From Nocardioides pocheonensis (GTDB lineage: Bacteria; Actinomycetota; Actinomycetes; Propionibacteriales; Nocardioidaceae): DNA of 37,818 nt. The translations under genes and the position numbers were made by a program. The notes under the pieces are model-generated. The model was not told the origin of the DNA and searched no databases. It worked only from the letters and a program-made list of their open reading frames with translations. The DNA lies in assembly GCF_003725535.1 (NCBI RefSeq), contig NZ_RJSF01000003.1, forward strand, positions 226,137 through 263,954. Direction: 5' to 3'. Position 1 is the first letter of the stretch, and every line of letters starts with the position of its first letter. Shown piece by piece: positions 16,861-24,669 of this stretch.

Positions 16861-16888
16861 CCGGCGTACGCAGGACTGCGTACGCCGG
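16861..16888. promoter_or_regulatory. Probable response-regulator operator: 12-bp perfect palindrome
   Basis: CCGGCGTACGCA and TGCGTACGCCGG are exact inverse complements around GGAC. The site lies between the divergent ABC transporter and kinase-regulator genes, 52 bp and 53 bp from the two start codons. The inner TACGCA-N4-TGCGTA has the shape expected for a NarL-type dimer. A TAGGGT hexamer (16929-16934) precedes the kinase GTG by 6 nt. Confidence 0.65.
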
Positions 16889-16940
16889 ATACGCCGCGCG
16901 AGTGACGGTCCCGGCCCTCGCCCCGGCCTAGGGTCGTGCC

Positions 16941-18077
16941 GTGAGGATCCTGGGGGAGCGGCTGCGGCGCGACTGGTGGGTGCTGGTCGTGGTCGTGATC
17001 AGCGTGCTCGGCACCGTCATGCGCGGCGTCCACGACAGCTACCCGCACCCGAGCGCGTGGGCCGGCGTGCTCGCGTTCGTCGCGGTGGTGCCGCTGTTCT
17101 GGCGGGACCGGTGGCCCGAGCTCACCGTGGTGGCCAACGCGGCCGCCGTCGCGACGTACTTCGCGGCCTCACCGGGGTTTCCCGACGGGCCGATCTACCT
17201 CTCGATCTTCTTCGCCACCTATGCCGTCGCGACGCGCCGTCCGCCCCGCACCTGGATCCCGTACGCCGGCGCGGCCCTCGTCGCGATCCTGGCGGCGCTG
17301 CTCGTCCGCGAGGCCCGGGTCGACTCGACCAGCACGCTCGGCACCGCGGCGCGGCTGATCTGGTTCGCGATGGTCGACAGCGCCGCGGCCGCCCTGGCCG
17401 TGGCCCTGCGCAGTCGCCGCGAGACCCGCCAGGAGCATGTCCGGCGCACCGCGACCGAGGAACGGCTCCGGATGGCCCAGGACCTCCACGACGGGGTCGG
17501 GCACGGGCTGGCGGTGATCGCGATGCAGGCGGGAGTCGCCCTGCACGTTCTCGACCGCGACCCCGCGGCGGCACGCCGGTCGCTGGAGGCGATCCGCGAC
17601 ACCAGTCGCGAGTCCCTCGACTCCCTCCGTGCCGAGCTGGCCAGGCTCGCGCCGGTGTCGGGCGACATCGCGCCGCGGGCACCGCGCAACGGATTGGGTG
17701 ACCTCGACGTGCTCGCCGAACGGGTGCGGGCCGGCGGCGTGCAGGTGCGGCTGCAGGGCGCGGCCGGCCCGGTCCCGCTCGAGGTCGACGCGGTCGGCTA
17801 CGTCGTGGTGCAGGAGGCGCTGACCAACGTGCTGCGGCACGCGGACGCGTCGGTGGCCGACGTGCGCGTCCGTCGTACCGAGGACATCCTGGAGATCACG
17901 GTGACCGACGACGGCCGCGCGGAGGCGCCGGCCGGCGAGGCGGGCGCCCGGCTGGGCATCCCGGGGATGCGCTCCCGGGTCGAGGCCCTCGGCGGCACCC
18001 TCGAGGCGGGCCCGCTGCCCGAACGCGGGTTCGGGGTGCGGGCCGTGCTTCCCCTGCACCCGGCCGACGAGGCCTGA
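16941..18077 (+). CDS. Sensor histidine kinase, NarL/DesK type (HisKA_3)
   Basis: A 378-residue kinase. Roughly the first 160 residues hold five or six hydrophobic segments (WVLVVVVISVLGTVM, LTVVANAAAVATYFA, WIPYAGAALVAILAALLV and others) with almost no extracytoplasmic domain, so it probably senses within the membrane. HisKA_3 follows: RMAQDLHDGVGHGLAV with phosphorylated His at residue 183. The ATPase domain has QEALTNVLRHA (N box), VTDDGR (G1) and LGIPGMRSRVEALGG (G2). It should phosphorylate the response regulator encoded directly downstream. The GTG start follows TAGGGT by 6 nt. Divergent from an ABC-2 transporter, a common pairing for antibiotic or membrane-stress response. Confidence 0.92.
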   Translation: MRILGERLRRDWWVLVVVVISVLGTVMRGVHDSYPHPSAWAGVLAFVAVVPLFWRDRWPELTVVANAAAVATYFAASPGFPDGPIYLSIFFATYAVATRRPPRTWIPYAGAALVAILAALLVREARVDSTSTLGTAARLIWFAMVDSAAAALAVALRSRRETRQEHVRRTATEERLRMAQDLHDGVGHGLAVIAMQAGVALHVLDRDPAAARRSLEAIRDTSRESLDSLRAELARLAPVSGDIAPRAPRNGLGDLDVLAERVRAGGVQVRLQGAAGPVPLEVDAVGYVVVQEALTNVLRHADASVADVRVRRTEDILEITVTDDGRAEAPAGEAGARLGIPGMRSRVEALGGTLEAGPLPERGFGVRAVLPLHPADEA

Positions 18078-18095
18078 GTGCGCGAGGATGGCCGC

Positions 18096-18788
18096 GTGAT
18101 CCGGGTGCTCGTGGTCGACGACCAGGCCGTCGTGCGGATGGGCCTGGCCACGCTGATCGGCGCCGAGGACGACCTCGAGCTGGTCGGCGAGGCGGGCGAC
18201 GGACGCGCCGGCCTCGCGATGGTGCGGGCGCTCCGGCCCGACGTCGTCCTGTGCGACGTCCGGATGCCGGTGCTGGACGGTCTGGGCCTGCTCCGCGAGG
18301 TCGCCGCCGACCCCGCTCTCGCCGAGGTGAGGGTGGTCGTGCTGACCACGTTCGAGCTCGACGAGTACGTCTTCGAGGCACTCCGACTGGGTGCCAGCGG
18401 CTTCCTTCTGAAGGACGCCGACCCGGTGCGCCTGCTCGACGCGGTCCGTGTGGTGGCCGACGGCGGCTCGCTGCTCGCGCCGTCGGTGACCCGGCGGGTG
18501 ATCGACCACTTCGCGGGGTCCTCGGCGCCGGCAGCCGAGCACCCGGCCCTCGGCGACCTCACCGAGCGCGAGCGCGAGATCGTCGCCTGGGTGGCAACGG
18601 GCCGTTCCAACCACGAGATCGCCGACGAGCTCGTGGTCAGCCCCGACACCGTGCGCACCCACGTCAGCCGGGCCATGGTGAAGCTGCAGGCCCGAGACCG
18701 CGCCCAGCTGGTGGTGTTCGCGCTGCAGTCCGGCCTGGCCGTGCCACCACGAGGTGGCGCTGCCCCCGACCGGGAATCGCCGTCCTGA
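18096..18788 (+). CDS. Response regulator, NarL/LuxR family
   Basis: A 230-residue regulator. The receiver domain spans about residues 1-118, with VDDQAV (acidic pocket), phosphoacceptor D54 in VVLCDVRMPVLDG, the Thr in VVLTTFE, and Lys in GFLLKDADP. A NarL-type helix-turn-helix follows: LTEREREIVAWVATGRSNHEIADELVVSPDTVRTHVSRAM. GTG 18096 fits the usual start VIRVLVVDDQ; in-frame GTG at 18078, just after the kinase stop, would add six residues. It likely binds the palindrome at 16861-16888. Confidence 0.93.
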   Translation: MIRVLVVDDQAVVRMGLATLIGAEDDLELVGEAGDGRAGLAMVRALRPDVVLCDVRMPVLDGLGLLREVAADPALAEVRVVVLTTFELDEYVFEALRLGASGFLLKDADPVRLLDAVRVVADGGSLLAPSVTRRVIDHFAGSSAPAAEHPALGDLTEREREIVAWVATGRSNHEIADELVVSPDTVRTHVSRAMVKLQARDRAQLVVFALQSGLAVPPRGGAAPDRESPS

Positions 18789-18840
18789 GCGGGCGGCGTA
18801 CGACAGGTCGACGTCAGGTGGTTCCGGCAGACTGGTCGGC

Positions 18841-19455
18841 GTGAGCAGCCTCCTGGACGGGATCCTCGGCCTCGACCCGCTGCTGATCCTGGCCGTGACC
18901 GGCCTGCTCGTCTTCGCGGAGGACGCAATCTTCATCGGCTTCGTCATCCCGGGGGAGACCGCCGCGGTGCTCGCCGGTGTGGGCGCCGGACTCGGCCACA
19001 TCGCGCTGCCGCTCTCGCTGGTCGTCGTGGTCGTCGCCGCGATCGCCGGGGACTCCGTCGGCTACGAGGTCGGTCGCCGGTTCTTCGGACCCCGCGTCCT
19101 GACCCTGCCACTCCTCGAGCGGCACGCGAAGAGGATCGAGCGCGCACGGGCCTTCCTGCGCCGGCGCGGCGGGATCGCGGTCTTCCTCGGCCGGTTCACC
19201 GCGTTCTTCCGCGCGATGATGCCCGCGCTCGCGGGTGCCTCGCACATGCCCTACCGGACCTTCCTGCTGTGGAACGCCTTCGGCGGCGTGGTCTGGGGGT
19301 CGGTCTTCGTCGTCGTCGGCTACATCGCCGGCGCGTCGTACCACCAGGTGGAGAAGCAGGTCGGCCGCGGCATCGCCGTGGGGCTCGTCGTCGTGGTCGT
19401 CGCCGCAGTGGTGGTCTGGCGCGTTCGGTCCGAGCGCCGCGTGCGGGAGCGCTGA
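18841..19455 (+). CDS. DedA-family membrane protein
   Basis: A 204-residue membrane protein. The DedA signature is FAEDAIFIGFVIPGETAAVLAG near the N-terminus (acidic E and D; G-x-P-G-E), followed by GDSVGYEVGRRFFGPRV and RRRGGIAVFLGRFTAFFRAMMPALAGASHMPYRTFLLWNAFGG with the conserved GRF-R-P-AG-S-M-F-N pattern. DedA proteins are linked to flippase activity, proton-motive force and envelope homeostasis. The start is GTG with CAGACT 7 nt upstream. A separate leaderless promoter begins the following operon, so it is probably monocistronic. Confidence 0.92.
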   Translation: MSSLLDGILGLDPLLILAVTGLLVFAEDAIFIGFVIPGETAAVLAGVGAGLGHIALPLSLVVVVVAAIAGDSVGYEVGRRFFGPRVLTLPLLERHAKRIERARAFLRRRGGIAVFLGRFTAFFRAMMPALAGASHMPYRTFLLWNAFGGVVWGSVFVVVGYIAGASYHQVEKQVGRGIAVGLVVVVVAAVVVWRVRSERRVRER

Positions 19456-19460
19456 GCGGC

Positions 19461-19466
19461 TAACCT
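19461..19466 (+). promoter_or_regulatory. -10 hexamer TAACCT of the 19474-23456 operon
   Basis: TAACCT lies 5 bp after the DedA stop and 7 nt before the ATG at 19474. No ribosome-binding site intervenes. It is the only promoter-like sequence seen for the five-gene operon. Confidence 0.5.
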
Positions 19467-19473
19467 GCCGCAC

Positions 19474-20142
19474 ATGCCCTCGTCGACCGCCGCACTCGTC
19501 CGCGTCGTGGCGGTCGCGACGCCGTACGCCTGGGAGGTCGTGGAGTCCGTACGCCGCACCGGCGGGCAGGCCGAGTGCGTGGACAACCTGGGCGACGCGG
19601 ACCCCCGGCTGCCGGGCCTGCGCCCGCTCGACGGCCTCGCCGACGACGGCGTGCCGTGGATCCTGGGCCTCTCGTCCGCGCGCCATCGCGCGCTGGCCGC
19701 CCGCTCCGTGGCCGATCACGGTCTCGGTGCGCCCACGTCGCTCGTCGACCCGACCGCCGTGGTCGGCTCCACCGCGACCGTCGGTCACGGCGCCTACGTG
19801 AACGCCGGTTCGGTGGTCGCTGCCCATGCCCGGCTGGGCTGTCACGCCCACGTCAACCGCGGCGCCTCGGTGGGCCACGACTGCGAGCTGGACTTCGCCT
19901 CCTCGCTCGGGCCCGGCGTCGTCCTGACCGGCCACGTGCGGATCGGTCCCTCGGCGTTCGTCGGAGCCGGTGCGGTCGTGCTGCCCGGCACGACCGTCGG
20001 CGCGGGCGCGGTGGTGGGCGCGGGCGCGGTGGTCAAGCGGGACGTGCCCGACCGCGCCGTCCACGTGGGCTCGCCGGCCCGGTTCCTGCGCACCAACGAC
20101 GAGGAGGTCGTGACCGCGTGTCCACACTGCTCGACCAGCTGA
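19474..20142 (+). CDS. Hexapeptide-repeat acyltransferase, NeuD/PglD-like
   Basis: A 222-residue protein with the two-part layout of NeuD/PglD/FdtC-type sugar acyltransferases. The N-terminal part (residues 1-90) has an alternating alpha/beta pattern that in relatives binds the nucleotide sugar, but lacks a clear GxGxxG. The C-terminal part is a left-handed beta helix with hexapeptide repeats from about residue 90 to 195 (PTAVVGSTATVGHGAYVNAGSVV, GASVGHDCELD, GPGVVLTGHVRIG, VGAGAVVLPG). H in NRGASVGHDC is the likely catalytic base. It probably transfers an acyl group from acyl-CoA onto an amino sugar. First gene of the operon; its 3' end overlaps the BKACE gene by 25 nt in another frame. Confidence 0.85.
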   Translation: MPSSTAALVRVVAVATPYAWEVVESVRRTGGQAECVDNLGDADPRLPGLRPLDGLADDGVPWILGLSSARHRALAARSVADHGLGAPTSLVDPTAVVGSTATVGHGAYVNAGSVVAAHARLGCHAHVNRGASVGHDCELDFASSLGPGVVLTGHVRIGPSAFVGAGAVVLPGTTVGAGAVVGAGAVVKRDVPDRAVHVGSPARFLRTNDEEVVTACPHCSTS

Positions 20143-20972
20143 GCACGCCGTGCCCGATCGTGCTCGCGCCGACCGGCATGGTCCCGACGCGCGCGATGAC
20201 GCCGCACGTGCCGCTGACCCCGAAGGAGATCGCCGCCGACGTGGCCGAGGCGGCCGCGATCGGGATCTCCTCGGTGCACCTGCACGCCCGCGACGCGACC
20301 GGCGCCCCGGCCTGGGACCGGAACATCTACGCCGAGATCATCGAGCAGGTGAGGTCGGTCGCGCCCGAGGTCGTGATCAACGTCAGCACCAGCGGCCGCA
20401 CCTGGTCGGAGCTGGAGAAGCGGGCCGACGTGCTGGCCCTCGACGGTGACCTCAAGCCGGACATGGCCTCGCTGACGCTGTCCTCCCTCAACTTCCTCAA
20501 CGGCGCCTCGGTCAACGCACCCGACGTGATCCGTGGGCTGGCCCGGATCATGCGCGACCGCGGCATCACGCCCGAGCTCGAGATCTTCGACCTCGGGATG
20601 CTCAACTTCGCGCGCGTGCTGCGCAAGGAGGGCCTGCTCGTCGGACCCGTCGCCGCGAACCTCTTCTTCGGCAACATCGCCGGCCTGCAGCCCACGCTGA
20701 CCGAGTTCGGCCTCGCCGTCGAGCGGGTGCCGGAGCAGACGACGTGGTGCGGCGCCGGTCTGGGTGCCTTCCAGCTCACGGCGCACGCCCTCGCGGTCAA
20801 CGCCGGCGGAGGGGTCCGGGTCGGTCTCGAGGACGGCATCCACCTCGACCGCGCCCGGACCCGTCTGGCGCGCAACGCCGACCTCGTCGCGCGTGTGCAC
20901 GACCTGCTGGAGATCAGCGGCCGGGCGGCGATGACGCCCGGGCAGTACCGGCAGTCGGTGCTGGGCCGCTGA
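20118..20972 (+). CDS. Beta-keto acid cleavage enzyme (BKACE, DUF849 family)
   Basis: A 284-residue TIM-barrel enzyme of the family typified by Kce of lysine fermentation. Kce condenses a beta-keto acid with acetyl-CoA and yields acetoacetate plus a new acyl-CoA. All active-site elements I recall are present: metal ligands H54 and H56 (VHLHARD), Ser in NVSTSG (residues 90-92), Glu in PELEIFD (152-158), and R234, E238 and D239 in RVGLED. The start at GTG 20118 overlaps the acyltransferase gene; the stop overlaps the aminotransferase ATG. A BKACE inside a sugar-modification operon is unusual; the substrate is unknown and no lysine-fermentation genes are nearby. Confidence 0.9.
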   Translation: MSTLLDQLSTPCPIVLAPTGMVPTRAMTPHVPLTPKEIAADVAEAAAIGISSVHLHARDATGAPAWDRNIYAEIIEQVRSVAPEVVINVSTSGRTWSELEKRADVLALDGDLKPDMASLTLSSLNFLNGASVNAPDVIRGLARIMRDRGITPELEIFDLGMLNFARVLRKEGLLVGPVAANLFFGNIAGLQPTLTEFGLAVERVPEQTTWCGAGLGAFQLTAHALAVNAGGGVRVGLEDGIHLDRARTRLARNADLVARVHDLLEISGRAAMTPGQYRQSVLGR

Positions 20973-22093
20973 TGCTCGCCGTCCCCCTGGCCGACCCGCT
21001 GCGGATCGCCGACGACGAGGCGCGGGCAGTCCGAGCCGCCGTGGACGACGTCCTGGCGGGCGGCTCGCTCGTGCTGGGTCCGCGGGTCGAGGCGTTCGAG
21101 GACGCCTTCGCCGGCTACCTGGCCCTGACGAGTCCGGTTCCGCACGTGGTCGGCGTCGGCAACGGCACGGACGCGCTGATGATCGCCCTCCTCGCGCTCG
21201 AGGTGCCGCGGGGGAGCGCGGTGCTGGTCGCCGCGAACGACGGCGGGTTCGGCGCGACCGCCACCCGGGCCGCGGGGCTGGTCCCAGTGCCGGTGGACGC
21301 CGACCCGGTGACCCAGCTCGTGGACGTGGCGGCGCTCGACGCGGCGTACGCCCTCGGCGGCAGCCATGAGGTTCGGGCCGCCGTCGTGACCCACCTGCAC
21401 GGACAGCCGGTCGACCTCGCCCCGATCGTGGAGTGGTGCCGCCGGAGGGACGTCGCGCTGGTCGAGGACGCCGCGCAGGCGCACGGCGCCCAGGTCGGTG
21501 ACCGCCGCGTGGGCACCCTGGCGGACGCCGCCACCTTCTCCTTCTACCCCACCAAGAACCTCGGGGCGCTCGGCGACGGAGGAGCCGTCGTGACCGCGCT
21601 CCCGGAGGTGGCGGACCGCGCGCGACGACTGCGGCAGTACGGCTGGCGCGAGCGGTTCCGTGCCGACCTCCCGCACGGTCGCAACTCCAGGCTGGACGCA
21701 TTGCAGGCGGCGGTGCTGTCCGCCCGGCTGCCGTTCCTCGACGAGGCGAACGCCCGTCGCCGGGCGGTGGTGGCCCGCTACCGGGCCGCTCTCGAGGGCT
21801 CCGGCGCGGTGGTGCTCGGGGACGCGCCCGGCGCCGTCGCCCACCACGCCGTCGTCGTCCATCCGGACCGGGACCGTCTGGCCGGGACGATGGCGCGCCA
21901 CGAGGTCGCGACCGACGTGCACTACCCCTGGCTGGTCACCGAGATGCCCGGGCTCGCGCTCGACCCGACGCCGCTGCCGGGAGCTGACCGGGGCCGCCGG
22001 CAGAAGCTGTCGCTGCCGTGCCACCCGAACCTCACCGACCGCGAGCTCGACCGCGTGACCGCGGCGCTCGTGCAGTGGGGGCGCGACACGTGA
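20972..22093 (+). CDS. DegT/DnrJ/EryC1/StrS-family sugar aminotransferase
   Basis: A 373-residue PLP enzyme that aminates keto-sugar nucleotides. Recognisable elements: GVGNGTDALMIAL (residues 61-73, phosphate-binding), VTHLHGQPVDL, VEDAAQAHGA (D166 pairs with PLP nitrogen), and FSFYPTKNLGALGDGGA with Schiff-base K195. ArRLRQYGW and NSRLDALQAAVLSARL are typical of FdtB/QdtB-like enzymes that make 3-amino-3,6-dideoxy sugars. The loop usually reading PxFTYxAT is replaced by ANDGGFGATA. ATG overlaps the BKACE stop and TGA overlaps the next GTG. Predicted to supply the amino group that the hexapeptide enzyme acylates. Confidence 0.92.
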   Translation: MLAVPLADPLRIADDEARAVRAAVDDVLAGGSLVLGPRVEAFEDAFAGYLALTSPVPHVVGVGNGTDALMIALLALEVPRGSAVLVAANDGGFGATATRAAGLVPVPVDADPVTQLVDVAALDAAYALGGSHEVRAAVVTHLHGQPVDLAPIVEWCRRRDVALVEDAAQAHGAQVGDRRVGTLADAATFSFYPTKNLGALGDGGAVVTALPEVADRARRLRQYGWRERFRADLPHGRNSRLDALQAAVLSARLPFLDEANARRRAVVARYRAALEGSGAVVLGDAPGAVAHHAVVVHPDRDRLAGTMARHEVATDVHYPWLVTEMPGLALDPTPLPGADRGRRQKLSLPCHPNLTDRELDRVTAALVQWGRDT

Positions 22094-22437
22094 CCGAGCG
22101 TCCCCCTGTGTTCACCGACGAGCGCGGCACGCTGCTGCCGATCGAGCTCGACGACGTGCCGTTCGCGGTACGCCGCGTCTTCGTGGTCCACGGCGCGGAG
22201 GATGCCCCGCCGCGCGGCGGCCATGTCGTCCCCTGCGACGAGCTCGTCGTGCTGGTCTGCGGATCCGCGACCTTCCGCGTCGGGTGCGGCGAGGACGAGC
22301 GGACGGTGCTCCTCGGGGACCAGGGCCAGCAGGTCCTGCTCCGGCCCGGGGAGCACGTGACCTACGAGCTCGACGGGCCCGGGTCGGCGATCCTGGTGCT
22401 CGCCTCCGAGCCGTTCCGACCGAAGGACGAGCGATGA
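22090..22437 (+). CDS. FdtA/WxcM-like cupin, possibly a sugar ketoisomerase
   Basis: A 115-residue single-domain cupin. TDERGTLLPIELDDVPFAVRRVFVVHG aligns in my memory with FdtA/QdtA TDP-4-keto-6-deoxyglucose 3,4-ketoisomerases (RG-L-PF-RV), and LLGDQGQQVLLRPGEHVTYEL matches their C-terminal strands. FdtA has a catalytic RGxHAH motif; here it is RGGHVV, so the first His is kept and the second lost. Either the reaction differs or the protein only binds. It sits directly after the aminotransferase, the normal position for FdtA partners, overlapping it by 4 nt and the glycosyltransferase by 4 nt. Confidence 0.8.
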   Translation: MTERPPVFTDERGTLLPIELDDVPFAVRRVFVVHGAEDAPPRGGHVVPCDELVVLVCGSATFRVGCGEDERTVLLGDQGQQVLLRPGEHVTYELDGPGSAILVLASEPFRPKDER

Positions 22438-23456
22438 ACCAGGTCCGCGCGAGCGTGCTGATCCCGACGTACGACCACGCGAGCACGCTGCCGCTCACGG
22501 TCGAGTCCGTGCTGCGCCAGAGCGTCGCCGACCTCGAGGCCCTGATCGTCGGCGACGGTGTCACCCCTGAGGCGCGCGCCGCGATCGAGCCGCTGGTGGA
22601 GTCCGATCCACGGATCCGCTTCCTGGACTTCCCGAAGGGGCCGCACCACGGCGAGATCCATCGCCACCAGGCCGTGCTGGAGGCCCGGAGCGACGCGATC
22701 TTCTACCTCTGCGACGACGACCTCCTCCTCCCCGAGCACGTCGCCGACCTGCTCGCGCTGCTGGAGGAGGCGAACTTCGTGCAGTCGCGCAACGGGTTCT
22801 TCACGCCCGACGGGAGGGTGGGCATGTACCCGACCGACCTCGGCGACCCGGGCTGCGTCGCCTGGGCGCTGGGGGAGCCGCGGCGGAACATGACCAGCAT
22901 CACCGGCACCGCGCACTCGCGGCGCTACTACCTGGAGGTCGGCGACCACTGGGAGACCACGCCCGAGGGCGAGTGGCCCGACCACTACCAGTGGAAGAAG
23001 TACTTCCGGCGCGCGGACTTCCGGGGCGCGACGTCGAGCCGGATGACCGCGTTGCAGTTCCCGACCAGCGGGGACGGTCGCGACGCGTGGACGCCGGAGG
23101 AGCGGCAGGCCGAGCTCGAGCGATGGGCCGCCCTCGTCGCGGCGCCGGACGGCCAGGAGCGGATCGACGCGATGGTCGACCGGTCCACCCAGATCGAGCT
23201 CGCGCACACCTACCGCGACCTCGGGTTCGCCCTCGACAAGCAGGCCGAGCTCCGCGTCGAGATCGCCGACCTCGAGGAGCGCCTCGAGGCCGCGGAGACG
23301 AGGCTGGAGCGGGTCGAGGCCGCGTTGCAGCGACGCAAGCGGCAGGTGGCCCGGCTCAGGGGCAAGGTCGCCACGATGCAGCGGTCGCACTCGTGGCGGG
23401 TGACCGCACCGCTACGCGCGGCACGTGCGCGGGTCGCGCGCGACAGGTCTCAGTAG
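22434..23456 (+). CDS. GT2-family glycosyltransferase with C-terminal coiled coil
   Basis: A 340-residue protein. A GT-A domain occupies about residues 1-210: RASVLIPTYDHASTLPLTVESVL at the N-terminus and the metal-binding acidic run YLCDDDLLLPEH at 91-102. A heptad-rich coiled coil spans about 268-316 (ELRVEIADLEERLEAAETRL and on), and the end reads SHSWRVTAPLRAAR, a tail common in actinobacterial and cyanobacterial glycosyltransferases. It likely transfers the modified amino sugar made by the upstream enzymes onto a glycan. Last gene of the operon, overlapping the convergent citrate synthase gene by 7 bp. Confidence 0.88.
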   Translation: MNQVRASVLIPTYDHASTLPLTVESVLRQSVADLEALIVGDGVTPEARAAIEPLVESDPRIRFLDFPKGPHHGEIHRHQAVLEARSDAIFYLCDDDLLLPEHVADLLALLEEANFVQSRNGFFTPDGRVGMYPTDLGDPGCVAWALGEPRRNMTSITGTAHSRRYYLEVGDHWETTPEGEWPDHYQWKKYFRRADFRGATSSRMTALQFPTSGDGRDAWTPEERQAELERWAALVAAPDGQERIDAMVDRSTQIELAHTYRDLGFALDKQAELRVEIADLEERLEAAETRLERVEAALQRRKRQVARLRGKVATMQRSHSWRVTAPLRAARARVARDRSQ

Positions 23457-24553
23457 GCCCACTCGTCGTGCCAGCCCTCGACCTCGTTGGCCTTGCGTGA
23501 CGCCGGGCCGGTGTAGATCGCGGAGGGGCGGATCAGCCGCCCGGTGCGCTTCTGCTCGAGGATGTGCGCCGACCAGCCGCCGGTGCGCGCGCAGGTGAAC
23601 ATCGACGTGAACATGTGCGGCGGCACCTGGGCGAAGTCGAGCACGATCGCCGCCCAGAACTCCACGTTCGTCTCGAGCACGCGGTCCGGCCGACGCTCGC
23701 GGAGCTCGGCGAGCGCCGCCTTCTCCAGCGCCTCGGCCACCTCGTAGCGCGGCGCGTTCAGCTCCTGGGCCGTGCGCCGCAGCACGCGGGCGCGCGGGTC
23801 CTCGGCCCGGTAGACCCGGTGGCCGAAGCCCATCAGGCGCTCGCCGTTGTCGAGCAGCTCCTTGACGTACGGCGCCGCGTCGCCGCGCCGCTCCACCTCC
23901 TCGATCATGCCGAGCACCCGCGAGGGCGCGCCGCCGTGGAGGGGACCGCTCATCGCGCCCACCGCACCGGAAAGAGCGGCACACGCGTCCGCGCCGGTCG
24001 AGGTGATCACGCGGGCGGTGAAGGTCGAGGCGTTCATGCCGTGCTCCGCCGCCGACGACCAGTAGGCGTCGACCGCTCTGACGTGGTCCGGATCGGGCTC
24101 GCCCTGCCACCGGATCATGAACCGCTCGGCGATGGTCGTGGCCTTGTCGACCTCGCGCTGCGGGACCATCGGCTGGCCGACGCCGCGGGCGGCCTGCGCG
24201 ACGTACGAGAGCACCATGACCGCGACCCGGCCGAGGTCCTCGCGCAGCTGCACGTCGTCGATGTCGTAGCTCTGCTTGATGCCCCACGCCGGGGCGAGCA
24301 TCGCGATCGCGCTCTGCACGTCGACGCGGATGTCGCCGGAGTGCACCGGCAGGGGGTAGGGCTCGGCCGGCGGCATGCCCGGCTCGTAGGCGCCGTCGAC
24401 CAGCAGGCCCCAGACCTTCTCGAACGGGATCCGACCGACGATCTCCTCGATGTCGACGCCGCGGTAGCGGAGCGCCGACCCTTCCTTGTCCGGCTCGGCG
24501 ATCTCGGTCTCGAAGGCGATCACGCCCTCCAGGCCGTGGTGTACCTCGGTCAT
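23450..24553 (-). CDS. citA: Citrate synthase (citrate synthase 2 type)
   Basis: A 367-residue citrate synthase. It condenses oxaloacetate with acetyl-CoA at the entry of the TCA cycle. Catalytic elements are present: His in GPLHGGAPSRVLGMI, His in MGFGHRVYRAEDPRA and Asp in IVLDFAQVPPHMFT. The N-terminus MTEVHHGLEGVIAFETEIAE and length match the shorter actinobacterial CitA rather than the 430-residue GltA. ATG 24553 has GAAGGAG 7 nt upstream. It is divergent from pdxH and overlaps the end of the glycosyltransferase gene. A second citrate synthase gene elsewhere in the genome is expected. Confidence 0.95.
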   Translation of the reverse strand: MTEVHHGLEGVIAFETEIAEPDKEGSALRYRGVDIEEIVGRIPFEKVWGLLVDGAYEPGMPPAEPYPLPVHSGDIRVDVQSAIAMLAPAWGIKQSYDIDDVQLREDLGRVAVMVLSYVAQAARGVGQPMVPQREVDKATTIAERFMIRWQGEPDPDHVRAVDAYWSSAAEHGMNASTFTARVITSTGADACAALSGAVGAMSGPLHGGAPSRVLGMIEEVERRGDAAPYVKELLDNGERLMGFGHRVYRAEDPRARVLRRTAQELNAPRYEVAEALEKAALAELRERRPDRVLETNVEFWAAIVLDFAQVPPHMFTSMFTCARTGGWSAHILEQKRTGRLIRPSAIYTGPASRKANEVEGWHDEWAY

Positions 24554-24657
24554 GCGGCGACTCCTTCGTATCTTCGGGCCGTGGGGCACGTCGTGATGTC
24601 GGCACCGTGCGCTCCTGCGACCTCTCGGCATTCTGCCGTACGCCGCGTCGCGGTCTG

Positions 24658-24663
24658 TAGCCT
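24658..24663 (+). promoter_or_regulatory. -10 hexamer TAGCCT of pdxH
   Basis: TAGCCT is followed by CCCACC and the ATG at 24670, a 6-nt spacer. No Shine-Dalgarno sequence is present, so the mRNA is probably leaderless. Confidence 0.5.
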
Positions 24664-24669
24664 CCCACC

